DNA from: Sipunculus nudus
Taxonomy: Eukaryota; Annelida; Sipuncula; Golfingiida; Sipunculidae
DNA: 64,000 bases
Direction of reading: 5' to 3'
Assembly: GCA_026874595.1 (NCBI GenBank)
Contig: CM049316.1
Coordinates: forward strand, 44,593,695 to 44,657,694
Shown here: piece by piece, positions 23,154 through 37,286 of the stretch
Layout of the letters: each line of letters starts with the position of its first letter
Position numbering within the stretch: the stretch's first letter is position 1
Position numbers and translations under genes: made by a program
The notes under the pieces: generated by a model
Seen by the model: only the letters and a program-made list of their open reading frames with translations
The model's database searches: none
Told to the model about the DNA's origin: nothing

Positions 23154-25735
23154 AATCACACAGCCAAGTGTCAATAAAAATTATAAATATGATAAAAAAT
23201 TTTGTCAGTGCCTAACATAAGAGGTTATTGGCAATTCTCCACAAATAGGGTTCATCTTTATCAATGATAAATCTCTTCCCGCATTGACAATATTCGTTCA
23301 AAATATAACCAAAATGAAGTATTTGATAATTAAGCATAGTTTATATTGGCTAAACCTGAGTATCTTTCTTCGGCCGTGTAATATCAGGAACCAGCATTTA
23401 TCGGGTGTTTTAGGGTAGACCCCCTGCAAAGTTGCACAAGATTAGCGTTTAGGGTGGTGTTGAATCAAAGGGGAAACTCTCCCCAACAAACGTTGGGACT
23501 GCATTCGTATGATAGGAGTTGTCTTATGAAAGGGGCAAGGAGAAGTTGACAGATTTAGGCGTCCGGCCTGTCTTGTGTTCCATTTTCTGCCGCCGATGTA
23601 TTGGCTGAACTTTGAATAAATAAAATGTGATCCTCCTGTGGCGTAATTATATAATGATCCATTATGCCTACTGAAGATCCATGAAGGTCAAGCATTTGTT
23701 CCAACAGATCATGCCCCAGCGTGAAGGTTGATAATGATCATTTTAACAAATTTCAGACAGGCGATCCTTTTGCATAATGATGAAATGGCCACAGCCAGTA
23801 TCACTGCATCATCACTATACACCTTCACCTTCAGGGCCATCTCCACATTCTTTTCGTGGCTGTACCGGGATTTCAGATGGGATCTTACTGACTTGGTTTA
23901 ATTTGTCTGCTCCACCAAGGCTCGCCTGACTGTTGTCGGGTGATGGATAACGTCGCTCGTCTTGATAACCCACTGGACTTGGACTGCAGGTTATAAATTG
24001 TCAGAACAAGAATTTTTAAAAGGAGGGAGCACTAGGACATCAAAGAACACCGGCCAAGCTGTCTCACTAACTTTATTGCCATGGCCTATATTCCTGACCG
24101 TAACCGGCTATTGTACTCCGCTCCCCCGCTTATCTTAATACCTCATTTAGCCCCGCCTGGCTAATTGCCTGTACGCTCGTGAGAGTAAACTCTCGATGGA
24201 TTTGACAAACTGGGTGTGATTTTAAGAATTACTATAATCAACTGAAGTCAATGTTCATATCCTGCGCATTCAATAATTAAGAGACACATTAACAACTGGT
24301 GTTCGAATGCTAATATACCGGTAGCCATCCTGTCCGAGACGCATGACCCAGGAGTAGCACAGGCACTCGACAAACTGCACAAATGCGTAATTATTTTTCT
24401 CATAGGTTCAATTAAAATTTGCAATTTTGCAGTTATCAGAAAATATTCTTTCAAGTAACTATTTTATTTTTAGTGTTAAGTCTTTTGGATGCGCTTTTGT
24501 TTGAAGGAATCTGGCCAAACGAGAAAAACTTCGGACAAACGAGAAAAACACAGGCTTCCAGACGGGTCGGTGAGTAGAAAACAGGGGGTGTGCCCATTGT
24601 TCCTTTAATATTCATTTGCCATCTGCACCTTAGATTCTTAATGTTTGTATGCCATTCATAGGTTAATCAGAATTTAGAAAATTATGTCAACATGGTTTAT
24701 ATAGCGTGTCTTCTTTTGTTGTCTGCATGCATCTGTTGTCAGTCCGTGTGTAAAGCCCATAGTTCGTTCCAGTGCCTATTTTTAAAATTGAGATTTTTAA
24801 CTTTGCGGATTCGTTGCTGTACCTCTTTATAGGCATCCTAAATTTTGGCCAATGACGGTGGATGGCCACGGTTTTTCTGAGCGAGATGGTAATAGGACAC
24901 AATTATAATTGCCATTTAAATAAACGGTATCGCTTTGCTTCATTATTTATGAGTGCCTTTTGATAATGGAATTTTTTATATTTCATGGTATTGGTGGCGC
25001 GAGTATATTAACTTATATAAATAAAGAAATAATATGACGCGCATAAGAGGTTATTGACCGTTTCCCACAAAGAGGATTTATCTCGGTCAATCATGACCAA
25101 TGCAGGCCGATATCCATTCAAATATAACAAAAATTTTGGTCAAACACGCCGAAACCATATTTAACTTTCTGGGTATGATATTCGAAATGTATATGATATG
25201 TTGTTATTGAGAAACCTCCGAATCATTGTTCGGACTAATATCGTGATGTAATCAATGTATTGTCAAAGAACTAATGTCGTTGCCTTTTTTTTGCGGTCTT
25301 TTACAAATTCGCGCTATTCACGGTCGCCGCACAGTGACCGCGAAATTGAAACCACGCAGTTTAGATTGCAAACCAGACCACCGATAATTTCAGACACTGC
25401 CGATAGGTGGCGATAACTGTCCCTTAAGTCCGTTTTCAGGTCAATATTAGACCAATGGTAATTTTTTCCGTTACTGCGCTTAAATCCAGTAAAATATTAT
25501 AATAACTGGTCCCATACGCTTTTTATACACTACCCTTGTAATATATATATTTGTTTGGGTCATTCGCAATATCCCCTAAATATTCTGGTCAGGTCAAGCA
25601 CGACTTTGGCACGCATTTTTCCAGCAGATTCGTTAGAGAGGGAGACAGGCTTTGAGGGCGAGTTGATCCTCAACGAGTGTGACAGGTAAAACGTTTGGTG
25701 TTTGATGTTGAGATATTATTTTTAGTTTGACTATT

Positions 25736-25814
25736 GGGAGGCGCACGGGTACAGTGCTACTCCCTCAAAAATTCTGAATATTTAATTCAGCTGAGCGTCA
25801 TGACCACATGGTCA
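25736..25814 (-). other. Three-hairpin block (U8)
   Basis: Identical to the U1 block; followed by the duplicated family-1 LINE. Confidence 0.5.
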
Positions 25815-25826
25815 ATAAAAAAACAT
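25812..25826. repeat. Target-site duplication, duplicated family-1 LINE, 3' side (U8)
   Basis: Same 15 bp as in U2. It was copied together with the element, so it is not an independent insertion. Confidence 0.9.
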
Positions 25827-27025
25827 TTTTTTTTTTATTGTTTATTTAAAATCAAATATATGTACAATCTTCTAAGCATACAAACGCTATGTAATAAATC
25901 CATAACAAACTAACAATGTGTTTCAAAACAAACATTTCCCATACCAAACACGATAACATATACATCTAACATATTCTAACCTAAGGAAAAATAAATAAAT
26001 AAATTAATTAATTAATATTAATACTATTAACCGTAACATACATTAAGTGAATGCACCCATATACATTTATAAGCATATACTTACATATATACATGCATAT
26101 ACTCCTGCTTAAATGAAAATTAACAAATGTATAAGACAACATAGAACGTATATAGATCGAAGATACACCTAGCCCCTGGTAAAGTAACTATTAAACAAAA
26201 TTCTTATTGTGTGAACATCAACACATAAATCCATCCCTAGTCGAAATTTTCCTTACAAAATTACATAATCGAAATAAACCGCATAAAAACCAAATTTACG
26301 GACAAAGGTTGTAAACTCAGACAAGTTCATCCCTAGTTATCAAAGGAAACAAAAAAATCCATCCCTAGTCACAGAATATCCAAACAAAATACCTAAAACT
26401 TACCAAAATCCAAATTTATGGACGAAGGTAGAAAACACAAACGATTACATCCCTAGATTTATACATAATACTGAATCGAAGTAAGCGGGACATAAATTAA
26501 AGTACATATTCGGACAAAGGAAAGCATCGAAAATAATCAAATCGAATACTTATTCAGATAAAACAAACCTAAGCTATTTAACCTCAAAACATGTGTATGC
26601 GGACGAAGAGAAGCACTAAAATAACCAAATGAAATACTAAATCAGATAAAACCTCAAAACATACCAGTGACAATAGTGACACGAATAAATCAATCCCTAG
26701 TCCCAAATTATTCTTACAAAATACAGAATCAAGATAAACCCAAAATTCAAATCACGGACGAAGGCAGAAAACACAAACAATTACATCCATAGTTATCAGT
26801 GGGGAAAAAAAATCCACCCTATTTGGGCACACACACACACAAAAATCGCTCAAACCTACTGTATGTCCTCTATTACCAAAAGGATATGATATTTATTCGG
26901 ACGGAGGGACCATCTACCTAAGTTCCTTTGTAAATATATATGAATAAGTTCGTTAATAAGTTTAGATATGCACCTATTTATACAGATATTTTTTTCTAAA
27001 GCCTAAGCACATTTTTCAAAAAGTA
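25827..27025 (-). other. 3' UTR of family-1 LINE (U8 copy)
   Basis: Same repeats as the U2 copy, with G to A at 26632. Confidence 0.8.
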
Positions 27026-28078
27026 TTATGAAATCAAAATTGAAAGATTAAAACCATCATCTACTGTACATAGCGCCCTATTGTGACACCACAACTTCTT
27101 AAAATTTTCTTTACCATATTCTCCTTTGTCTTTACCTGAAAGATGCTCCTGTTAAATTCTGCTTATGAGGATGTTCTTTAAGACGGAAAACGGAGTAAAC
27201 GGACGAGACAATATACTTCTATTTCTATTAACCCATAATATATATTTAGCAGCGCATAAAATAAAATCTAGTAACTGAACACACTCGTCTGAGAATTCTT
27301 TCCACCTATGTCTAAAACCAAAACATATAGTATATAAATTTACCTTTATAGATTTACTTGTAATCTTTTCGAACAATTTATTAACATCGATCCAAAATTT
27401 AAAGGCCACAGGGCAATCAGAAAAAATATGCAAATTACTTTCAGTTCGGTTGCATACATGACACAAATCTGTCATACTTAATTTACATCTTTTTAAAATA
27501 TCATTAGACGGCAGACATAAATGAAGAAACTTCCAGTTGATATCTAACTGATATGGATCATTCAAATTACGGTAACAATACTTAAAGACATGTTTGATAT
27601 CTAACTCACCCGTGAAAATTCGCCTCCAAGAGGCCATGCAAATTGGTTCATACACCTGTCTCAATAATATATATATATTCTTCGTGGTAAATTTATCAGA
27701 TTCTAAAACTTTGTCACGTTCACAATTAATAACATAATCTTTCACATAATCAGTCTCTAAACCTTTTCTCAGAACTGAAATCCACTGTGATGGAAAACAC
27801 TCAATCAAGTTATAATATCTGGTCTTAAACCAGTCTACTTTGGGAATCTTAAAACGAGATGCAACTTCCTCTAATCTGTGAAAATAACCAATGCGCCTAT
27901 TCCAGACATGTTTAACTAAAGTACAACCATTTAAAATAAATTCCTTAAACATAAAAGGTTTTCCTTCGTCATTACACAATTGTGGATTCAAAAATATAGA
28001 CTCATTCAATATAACTTTCTTATTGAACGGATGCTTTCTGGCTGTAATATTTAATTTCTGACACAATCTTAACATTTC
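27026..28078 (-). pseudogene. ORF2 C-terminal remnant, family-1 LINE, duplicated copy
   Basis: Encodes the same 307 residues from the ATG at 28075 and has the same premature TAA (27152-27154). The stop therefore predates the duplication. Confidence 0.9.
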
Positions 28079-28093
28079 TCAATAAAAAAACAT
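28079..28093. repeat. Target-site duplication, duplicated family-1 LINE, 5' side (U8)
   Basis: Exact repeat of 25812-25826. Confidence 0.9.
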
Positions 28094-28405
28094 ATAGCAA
28101 TGACCCTTCGTCCGTAATGTAAAATTGGCCGGGTTTCCGCGTACAAATATGTTCGAACTAATTTCCTGGTAGTAAAATTATAACATAATTTGTCCGATAA
28201 GCCTATATTAATCATATACTTCCGTTATCAATAAAAAAGTAAACACATTGTTATTAATTAATTTACAAATAAAATATAACAAAGAAAATATGTTATTTTT
28301 ATTTAACATTTGATAATTTTATAATAAATTGCTGAATAATTCTGGTTTTATCAAATACCAGTAGATGGCGCTACCGCTGGAAAACTTTTCGGGTTATACT
28401 GTCAC

Positions 28406-31387
28406 AATCACACAGCTAAGTGTCAATAAAAATTATAAATATGATAAAAAATTTGTCAGTGCCTAACATAAGAGGTTATTGGCAATTCTTCAGAAATAGG
28501 GTTCATCTTAATCAATAATAAATCTCTTCCCGCATTGACAATATTCGTTCAAAATATAACCAAAATGAAGTATTAGATAATTAGGCATAGTTTATATTGA
28601 CTAAACCTGTAGATCTTTCTTTGGCGGTGTAATATCGGGAACCAGCATTTATCGGGTGTTTTAGGGTAGACCCCCTGCAAATATGCACTATATTAGCATT
28701 TAGGGTTGTGTCGAATCAAATGGGAAACTCTCCCCAACAAACATTGGGACTGCATTCGTATGATAGGAGTTGTCTTATGAAAGGGGCAAGGAGAAGTTGA
28801 CAGATTTAGGCGTCCGGCCTGTCTTGTGTTCCATTTTCTGCCGCCGATGTATTGGCTGAACTTTGAACAAATAAAATGTGATCCTCCTGTGGCGTAATTA
28901 TATAATGATCCATTATGCCTACTGAAGATCCATGAAGGTCAAGCATTTGTTCCAACAGATCATGCCCCAGCGTGAAGGTTGATAATGATCATTTTAACAA
29001 ATTTCAGACAGGCGATCCTTTTGCATAATGATGAAATGGCCACAGCCAGTATCACTGCATCATCACTATACACCTTCACCTTCAGGGCCATCTCCACATT
29101 CTTTTCGTGGCTGTACCGGGATTTAAGATGGGATCTTACTGACTTGGTTTAATTTGTCTGCTCCACCAAGGCTCGCCTGACTTTTGTCAGGTGATGGATA
29201 ACGTCGCTCGTCTTGATAACCCACTGGACTTGGACTGCAGGTTATAAATTGTCAGAACAAGAATTTTTAAAAGGAGGGAGCACTAGGACATCAAAGAACA
29301 CCGGCCAAGCTGTCTCACTAACTTTATTGCCATGGCCTATATTCCTGACCGTAACCGGCTATTGTACTCCGCTCCCCCGCTTATCTTAATACCTCATTTA
29401 GCCCCGCCTGGCTAATTGCCTGTACGCTCGTGAGAGTAAACTCTCGATGGATTTGACAAATTGGGTGTGATTTTAAGAATTACTATAATCAACTGAAGTC
29501 AATGTTCATATCCTGCGCATTCAATAATTAAGAGACACATTAACAACTGGTGTTCGAATGCTAATATACCGGTAGCCATCCTGTCCGAGACGCATGACCC
29601 AGGAGTAGCACAGGCACTCGACAAACTGCACAAATGCGTAATTATTTTTCTCATAGGTTCAATTAAAATTTGCAATATTACAGTTATCAGAAAATATTCT
29701 TTCAAGTAACTATTTTATTTTTAGTGTTAAGTCTTTTGGATGCGCTTTTGTTTGAAGGAATCTGGCCAAACGAGAAATACTTCGGACAAACGAGAAAAAC
29801 ACAGGCTTCCAGCCGGGTCGGTGAGTAGAAAACAGGGGGTGTGCCCATTGTTCCTTTAATATCGTTTGCCATCTGCACCTTAGATTCTTAATGTTTGTAT
29901 GCCATTCATAGGTTAATCAGAATTTAGAAAATTATGTCAACATGGTTTATATAGCGTGTCTTCTTTTGTTGTCTGCATGCATCTGTTGTCAGTCCGTGTG
30001 TAAAGCCCATAGTTCGTTCCAGTGCCTATTTTTAAAATTGAGATTTTTAACTTTGCGGATTCGTTGCTGTACCTCTTTATAGGCATCCTAAATTTTGGCC
30101 AATGACGGTGGATGGCCACGGTTTTTCTGAGCGAGATGGTAATAGGACACAATTATAATTGCCATTTAAATAAACGGTATCGCTTTGCTTCATTATTTAT
30201 GAGTGCCTTTTGATAATGGAATTTTTTATATTTCATGGTATTGGTGGCGCGAGTATATTAACTTATATAAATAAAGAAATAATATGACGCGCATAAGAGG
30301 TTATTGACCGTTTTCCACAAAGAGGATTTATCTCGGTCAATCATGACCAATGCAGGCCGATATCCATTCAAATGTAACAAAAATTTTGGTCAAACACGCC
30401 GAAACCATATTTAACTTTCTGGGTATGAGATTCGAAATGTATATGATATGTTGTTATTGAGAAACCTCCGAATCATTGTTCGGACTAATATCGTGATGTA
30501 ATCAATGTATTGCCAAAGAACTAATGTCGTTGCCTTTTTTTTGCGGTCTTTTACAAATTCGCGCTATTCACGGTCGCCGCACGGTGACCGCGAAATTGAA
30601 ACCACGCAGTTTAGATTGCAAACCAGACCACCGATAACTTCAGACACTGCCGATAGGTGGCGATAACTGTCCCTTAAGTCCGTTTTCAGGTCAATATTAG
30701 AACAATGGTAATTTGACCCGTTACTGTGCTTAAATCCAGTAAAATATTATTATAACTGGTCCCATACGCCTTGTTTATACATTACCTTTGTAAAATATAT
30801 ATTTGTTTGGGTCCTTCGCAATATCCCCTAAATATTCTGGTCAGGACAAGCACGACTTTGGCACGCATTTTTCCAGCCGTTTCGTTAGAAGGCTTTGAGT
30901 GTGAGTTGACCCTCAACGTGTGTGACAGGTAAAACCTTTGGTGTTTGATGCTGAGATTTTACTTTTAGTTTGATTATTGGGAGGCGCACGGGTACAGTGC
31001 TACTCCCTCAAAAATTCTGAATATTTAATTCAGCTGAGCGTCATGACCACATGGTCAATAAAAAAAAACATATAGCAATGGCCCTTCGTCCGTAAAGCTG
31101 AATTGCTCGGGTTTCATCGTACAAATATGTTCAAACTAATTTACAGGTGGTAAAATTATAACATTATTTGTCCGATATGATGATTTTAATCATGTCATAC
31201 TTCCGTTATCAATAAAAAGATAAACACATTGTTATTAAATAATTTACTAATGAAATATAACAAAGATAAAAATGTTATCTTTATTTAACATTTGATAATT
31301 TTATAATAAATTGCTGAAAAATTCTGGTTTTTTGAAATACCAGTAGATGACGCTACCGCTGGATAACTTTTCGGGTTATACTGTCAC
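28406..31387. repeat. Array unit U9
   Basis: An uninterrupted unit. Identity with U3 at the 20170-bp offset ends at 28681/8511, after which the two differ repeatedly. The CTCF-like site (31340-31354) is broken by G to A in the GGC core. Confidence 0.95.
30979..31057 (-). other. Three-hairpin block (U9)
   Basis: Identical to the U1 block; the adjoining A-run is one or two bases longer than in most units. Confidence 0.5.
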
Positions 31388-34370
31388 AATCACACAGCCA
31401 AGTGTCAAAAAAAAATTATAGATATGATAAAAAATTTTGTCAGTGCCTAACATAAGAGGTTATTGGCAATTCTCCACAAATAGGGTTCATCTTTATCAAT
31501 GATAAATCTCTTCCCGCATTGACAATATTCGTTCAAAATATAACCAAAATGAAGTATTTGATAATTAAGCATAGTTTATATTGGCTAAACCTAAGTATCT
31601 TTCTTCGGCCGTGTAATATCAGGAACCAGCATTTATCGGGTGTTTTAGGGTAGACCCCTGCAAAGTTGCACAAGATTAGCGTTTAGGGTTGTGTCGAATC
31701 AAAGGGGAAACTCTCCCCAACAAACGTTGGGACTGCATTCGTATGATAGGAGTCGTCTTATGAAAGGGGCAAGGAGAAGTTGACAGATTTAGGCGTCCGG
31801 CCTGTCTTGTGTTCCATTTTCTGCCGCCGATGTAATGGCTGAACTTTGAATAAATAAAATGTGATCCTCCTGTGGCGTAATTATATAATGATCCATTATG
31901 CCTACTGAAGATCCATGAAGGTCAAGCATTTGTTCCAACAGATCATGCCCCAGCGTGAAGGTTGATAATGATCATTTTAACAAATTTCAGACAGGCGATC
32001 CTTTTGCATAATGATGAAATGGCCACAGCCAGTATCACTGCATCATCACTATACACCTTCACCTTCAGGGCCATCTCCACATTCTTTTCGTGGCTGTACC
32101 GGGATTTCAGATGGGATCTTACTGACTTGGTTTAATTTGTCTGCTCCACCAAGGCTCGCCTGACTGTTGTCGGGTGATGGATAACGTCGCTCGTCTTGAT
32201 AACCCACTGGACTTGGACTGCAGGTTATAAATTGTCAGAACAAGAATTCTTAAAAGGAGGGAGCACTAGGACATCAAAGAACACCGGCCAAGCTGTCTCA
32301 CTAAGTTTATTGCCATAGCCTATATTCCTGACCGTAACCGGCTATTGTACTCCGCTCCCCCGCTTATCTTAATACCTCATTTAGCCCCGCCTGGCTAATT
32401 GCCTGTACGCTCGTGAGAGTAAACTCTCGATGGATCTGACAAACTGGGTGTGATTTTAAGAATTACTGTAATCAACTGAAGTCAATGTTCATATCCTGCG
32501 CATTCAATAATTAAGAGACACATTAACAACTGGTGTTCGAATGCTAATATACCGATAGCCATCCTGTCCGAGACGCATGACCCAGGAGTAGCACAGGCAC
32601 TTGACAAACTGCACAAATGCGTAATTATTTTTCTCATAGGTTCAATTAAAATTTGCAATATTGCAGTTATCAGAAAATATTCTTTCAAGTAACTATTTTA
32701 TTTGTAGTGTTAAGTCTTTTGGATGCGCTTTTGTTTGAAGGAATCTGGCCAAACGAGAAAAACTTCGGACAAACGAGAAAAACACAGGCTTCCAGCCGGG
32801 TCGGTGAGTAGAAAACAGGGGGTGTGCCCATTGTTCCTTTAATATCCTTTGCCATCTGCACCTTAGATTCTTAATGTTTGTATGCCATTCATAGGTTAAT
32901 CAGAATTTAGAAAATTATGTCAACATGGTTTATATAGCGTGGCTTCTTTTGTTGTCTGCATGCATCTGTTGTCAGTCCGTGTGTAAAGCCCATAGCTCGT
33001 TCCAGTGCCTTTTTTTAAAATTGAGATTTTTAACTTTGCGGATTCGTTGCTGTACCTCTTTATAGGCATCCTAAATTTTGGCCAATGACGGTGGATGGCC
33101 ACGGTTTTTCTGAGCGAGATGGTAATAGGACACAATTATAATTGCCATTTAAATAAACGGTATCGCTTTGCTTCATTATTTATGAGTGCCTTTTGATAAT
33201 GGAATTTTTTATATTTCATGGTATTTGTGGCGCGAGTATATTAACTTATATAAATAAAGAAATAATATGACGCGCATAAGAGGTTATTGACCGTTTTCCA
33301 CAAAGAGGATTTATCTCGGTCAATCATGACCAATGCAGGCCGATATCCATTCAAATATAACAACAATTTTGGTCAAACACGCCGAAACCATATTTAACTT
33401 TCTGGGTATGAGATGAGAAATGTATATGATTTGTTGTTATTGAGAAACCTCCGACTCATTGTTCGGACTAATATCGTGATGTAATCAATGTATTGTCAAA
33501 GAACTAATGTCGTTGCCCTTTTTTTGCGGTCTTTTACAAATTCGCGCAATTCACGGTCGACGCACAGTGACCGCGAAATTGAAACCACGCAGTTTAGATT
33601 GCAAACCAGACCACCGATAACTTCAGACAGTGCCGATAGGTGGCGATAACTGTCCCTTAAGTCCGTTTTCAGGTGAATATTAGATCAATGGTAATTTGAC
33701 CCGTTACTGTGCTTAAATCCAGAAAAAATATTATTACAACTTGTCCCATACGCCTTGTTTATACATTACCTTTGTAAAATATATATTTGTTTGGGTCATT
33801 CGTAATATCCCCTTAATATTCTGGTCAGGTCAAGCACGACTTTTGCACGTATTTTTCCAGCCGTTTCGTTAGAAGGCTTTGAATGTGAGTTGATCCTCAA
33901 CGAGTGTAACCGGTAGAACCTTTTGTGTTTGATGCTGAGATTTTACTTTTATTTTGATTATTGGGAGGCGCACGGGTACAGTGCTACTCCCTCAAAAATT
34001 CTGAATATTTAATTCAGCTGAGCGTCATGACCAAATGGTCAATAAAAAAAACATATAGCAATGGCCCTTCGTCCGTAAAGCTGAATTGCTCGGGTTTCGT
34101 CGTACAAATATGTTCAAACTAATTTACAGGTAGTAAAATTATAACATTATTTGTCCGATATGATGATTTTAATCATGTCATACTTCCGTTATCAATAAAA
34201 AAGTAAACACATTGTTATTAAATAATTTACAAATGAAATATAACAAAGATAAAAATGTTATCTTTATTTAACATTTGATAATTTTATAATAAATTGCTGA
34301 ATAATTCTGGTTTTTTCAAATACCAGTAGATGGCGCTACCGCTGGATAACTTTTCGGGTTATACTGTCAC
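31388..34370. repeat. Array unit U10
   Basis: An uninterrupted unit with more private changes than most (for example near 32941, 33002 and 33416). It has the only substitution seen in the three-hairpin block, in a loop at 34034. CTCF-like site at 34323-34337 is intact. Confidence 0.95.
33963..34041 (-). other. Three-hairpin block (U10), one loop change
   Basis: The only variant block. C to A at 34034 falls in the two-base loop between TGACCA and TGGTCA, so the stem is untouched. Confidence 0.5.
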
Positions 34371-37286
34371 AATCACACAGCCAAGTGTCAATAAAAATTA
34401 TAAATATGATAAAAAAAATTGTCAGTGCCTAACATAAGAGGTTATTGGCAATTCTCCACAAATAGGGTTCATCTTAATCAATGATAAGTCTCTTCCCGCA
34501 TTGACAATATTCGTTCAAAATATAATCAAAATGAAGTATTTGATAATTAAGCATAGTTTATATTGGCTAAACAGTAGATCTTTCTTCGGCAGTGTAATAT
34601 CAGGAACCAGCATTTATCGGGTGTTTTAAGGTAGACCCCCTGCAAATTTGCACAAGATTAGCGTTTAGGGTTGTGTCGAATCAAAGAGGAAACTCTCCCC
34701 AACAAACGTTGGGACTGCATTCGTATGATAGGAGTTGTCTTATGAAAGGGGCAAGGAGAAGTTGACAGATTTAGGCGTCCGGCCTGTCTTGTGTTCCATT
34801 TTCTGCCGCCGATGTATTGGCTGAACTTTGAACAATTAAAATGTGATCCTCCTGTGGCGTAATTATATAATGATCCATTTTGCCTACTGAAGATCCATGA
34901 AGGTCAAGCCTTTGTTCCAACAGATCATGCCCCAGCGTGAAGGTTGATAATGATCATTTTAACAAATTTCAGACAGGTGATCCTTTTGCATAATGATGAA
35001 ATGGCCACAGCCAGTATCACTGCATCATCACTATACAACTTCACCTTCCGGGCCATCTCCACATTCTTTTCGTGGCTGTACCGGGATTTCAGATGGGATC
35101 TTACTGACTTGGTTTAATTTGTCTGCTCCACCAAGGCTCGCCTGACTGTTGTCGGGTGATGGATAACGTCGCTCGTCTTGATAACCCACTGGACTTGGAC
35201 TGCAGGTTATAAATTGGCAGAACAAGAATTTTTAAAAGGAGTGAGCACTAGGACATCAAAGAACACCGGCCAAGCTGTCTCACTAACTTTATTGCCATGG
35301 CCTATATTCCTGACCTTAACCGCCTATTGTACTCCGCTCCCCCGCTTATCTTAATACCTCATTTAGCCACGCCTGGCTAATTGCGAATTGCCTGTACGCT
35401 CGTGAGAGTAAACTCTCGATGGATCTGACAAACTGGGTGTGATTTTAAGAATTACTATAATCAACCGAAGTTAATGTTCATATCCTGCGCATTCATTAAT
35501 TAAGAGACCCATTAACAACTGGTGTTCGAAGGCTAATATACCCGTAGCCATCCTGTCCGAGACGCATGACCCAGGAGTAGCACTTCTATCAGAAAATATT
35601 CTTTCAAGTAACTGTTTTTATTTTTAGTGTTAAGTCTTTTGGATGCGCTTTGTTTAAAGGAATCTGGCCAAACGAGAAAAACTTCGGACAAACGAGAAAA
35701 ACACAGGCTTCCAGCCGGGTCGGTGAGTAGAAAACAGGGGGTGTGCCCATTGTTCCTTTAATATCGTTTGCCATCTGCACCACAGATTCTTAATGTTTGT
35801 ATGCCATTCATAGGTTAATCAGAATTTAGAAAATTATGTCAACATGGTTTATATAGCGTGTCTTCTTTTGTTGTCTGCATGCATCTGTTGTCAGTCCGTG
35901 TGTAAAGCCCATAGCTCGTTCCAGTGCCTATTTTTAAAATTGAGATTTTTAACTTTGCGGATTCGTTGCTGTACCTCTATAGGCATCCTAAATTTTGGCC
36001 AATGACGGTGGATGGCCACGGTTTTTCTGAGCGAGATGGTAATAGGACACAATTATAATTGCCATTTAAATAAACGGTATCGCTTTGCTTCATTATTTAT
36101 GAGTGCCTTTTGATAATGGAATTTTTTATATTTCATGGTATTGGTGGCGCGAGTATGTTAACTTATATAAATAAAGAAATAATATGACGCGCATAAGAGG
36201 TTATTGACCGTTTTCCACAAAGAGGATTTATCTCGGTCAATCATGACCAATGCAGGCCGATATCCATTCAAATATAACAACAATTTTGGCCAAACACGCC
36301 GAAACCATATTTAACTTTCTGGGTATGAGATTAGAAATGTATATGATTTGTTGTTATTGAGAAACCTGCGACTCATTGTTCGGACTAATATCGTGATGTA
36401 ATCAATGTATTGTCAAAGAACTAATGTCGTTGCCCTTTTTTTGCGGTCTTTTACAAATTCGCGCTATTCACGGTCGCCGCACAGTGACCGCGAAATTGAA
36501 ACCACGCAGTTTAGATTGCAAACCAGACCACCGATAACTTCAGACAGTGCCGATAGGTGGCGATAACTGTCCCTTAAGTCCGTTTTCAGGTGAACATTAG
36601 ATCAATGGTAATTTGACCCGTAACTGTGCTTAAATCCAGAAAAATATTATTACAACTTGTCCCATACGCCTTGTTTATACATTTCCTTTGTAAAATATAT
36701 ATTTGTTTGGGTCCTTCGTAATATCCCCTAAATATTCTGGTCAGGTCAAGCACGACTTTTGCACGTATTTTTCCAGCCGTTTCGTTAGAAGGCTTTGAGT
36801 GTGAGTTGATCCTCAACGAGTGTAACCGGTAGAACCTTTTGTGTTTGATGCTGAGATTTTACTTTTATTTTGATTATTGGGAGGCGCACGGGTACAGTGC
36901 TACTCCCTCAAAAATTCTGAATATTTAATTCAGCTGAGCGTCATGACCACATGGTCAATAAAAAAAACATATAGCAATGGCCCTTCGTCCGTAAAGCTGA
37001 ATTGCTCGGGTTTCGTCGTACAAATATGTTCAAACTAATTTACAGGTAGTAAAATTATAACATTATTTGTCCGATATGATGATTTTAATCATGTCATACT
37101 TCCGTTATCAATAAAAAAGAAAACACATTGTTATTAAATAATTTACAAATGAAATATAACAAAGATAAAAATGTTATCTTTATTTAACATTTGATAATTT
37201 TATAATAAATTGCTGAATAATTCTGGTTTTTTCAAATACCAGTAGATGGCGCTACCGCTGGATAACTTTTCGGGTTATACTGTCAC
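34371..37286. repeat. Array unit U11, with internal deletion
   Basis: A 2916-bp unit. About 70 bp are missing after 35584, removing most of the 68-codon minus-strand frame, and a short duplication (AATTGCG) lies near 35382. Its front has the third haplotype (GGCTAAACAGTAGATC). Empty LINE target; CTCF-like site at 37239-37253. Confidence 0.95.
36879..36957 (-). other. Three-hairpin block (U11)
   Basis: Identical to the U1 block although this unit carries a deletion elsewhere. Confidence 0.5.

Larger units (their letters stand above)
25827..28078 (-). mobile_element. 5'-truncated LINE, family 1, duplicated copy
   Basis: Copy of 5657-7908 at an offset of 20170 bp, with the same truncation point, tail and flanks. 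One difference was noticed (A at 26632). Identity of both junctions and of the surrounding unit shows segmental duplication rather than a second retrotransposition. Confidence 0.93.
23154..28405. repeat. Array unit U8, carrying the duplicated family-1 LINE
   Basis: Copy of U2 at an offset of 20170 bp, with the LINE, its target duplications and flanks all copied. The only difference I noticed inside the LINE is G at 6462 versus A at 26632. CTCF-like site at 28358-28372. Confidence 0.95.
20171..28681. repeat. Segmental duplication, right copy (pair of 1-8511)
   Basis: Copy of 1-8511, including the truncated LINE and both target duplications. Beyond 28681 it diverges from U3, so the duplication breakpoint, or the limit of a later conversion tract, lies there. 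Confidence 0.9.

Noticed and set aside
35031-35225. 64-codon minus-strand frame in U11
   Set aside because: It exists only because a TGA is lost in this unit and begins with TTG. The underlying stretch is treated as a possible exon instead.
36586-36816. 76-codon minus-strand frame in U11
   Set aside because: It is not open in the other units and has no recognisable features; a chance opening.
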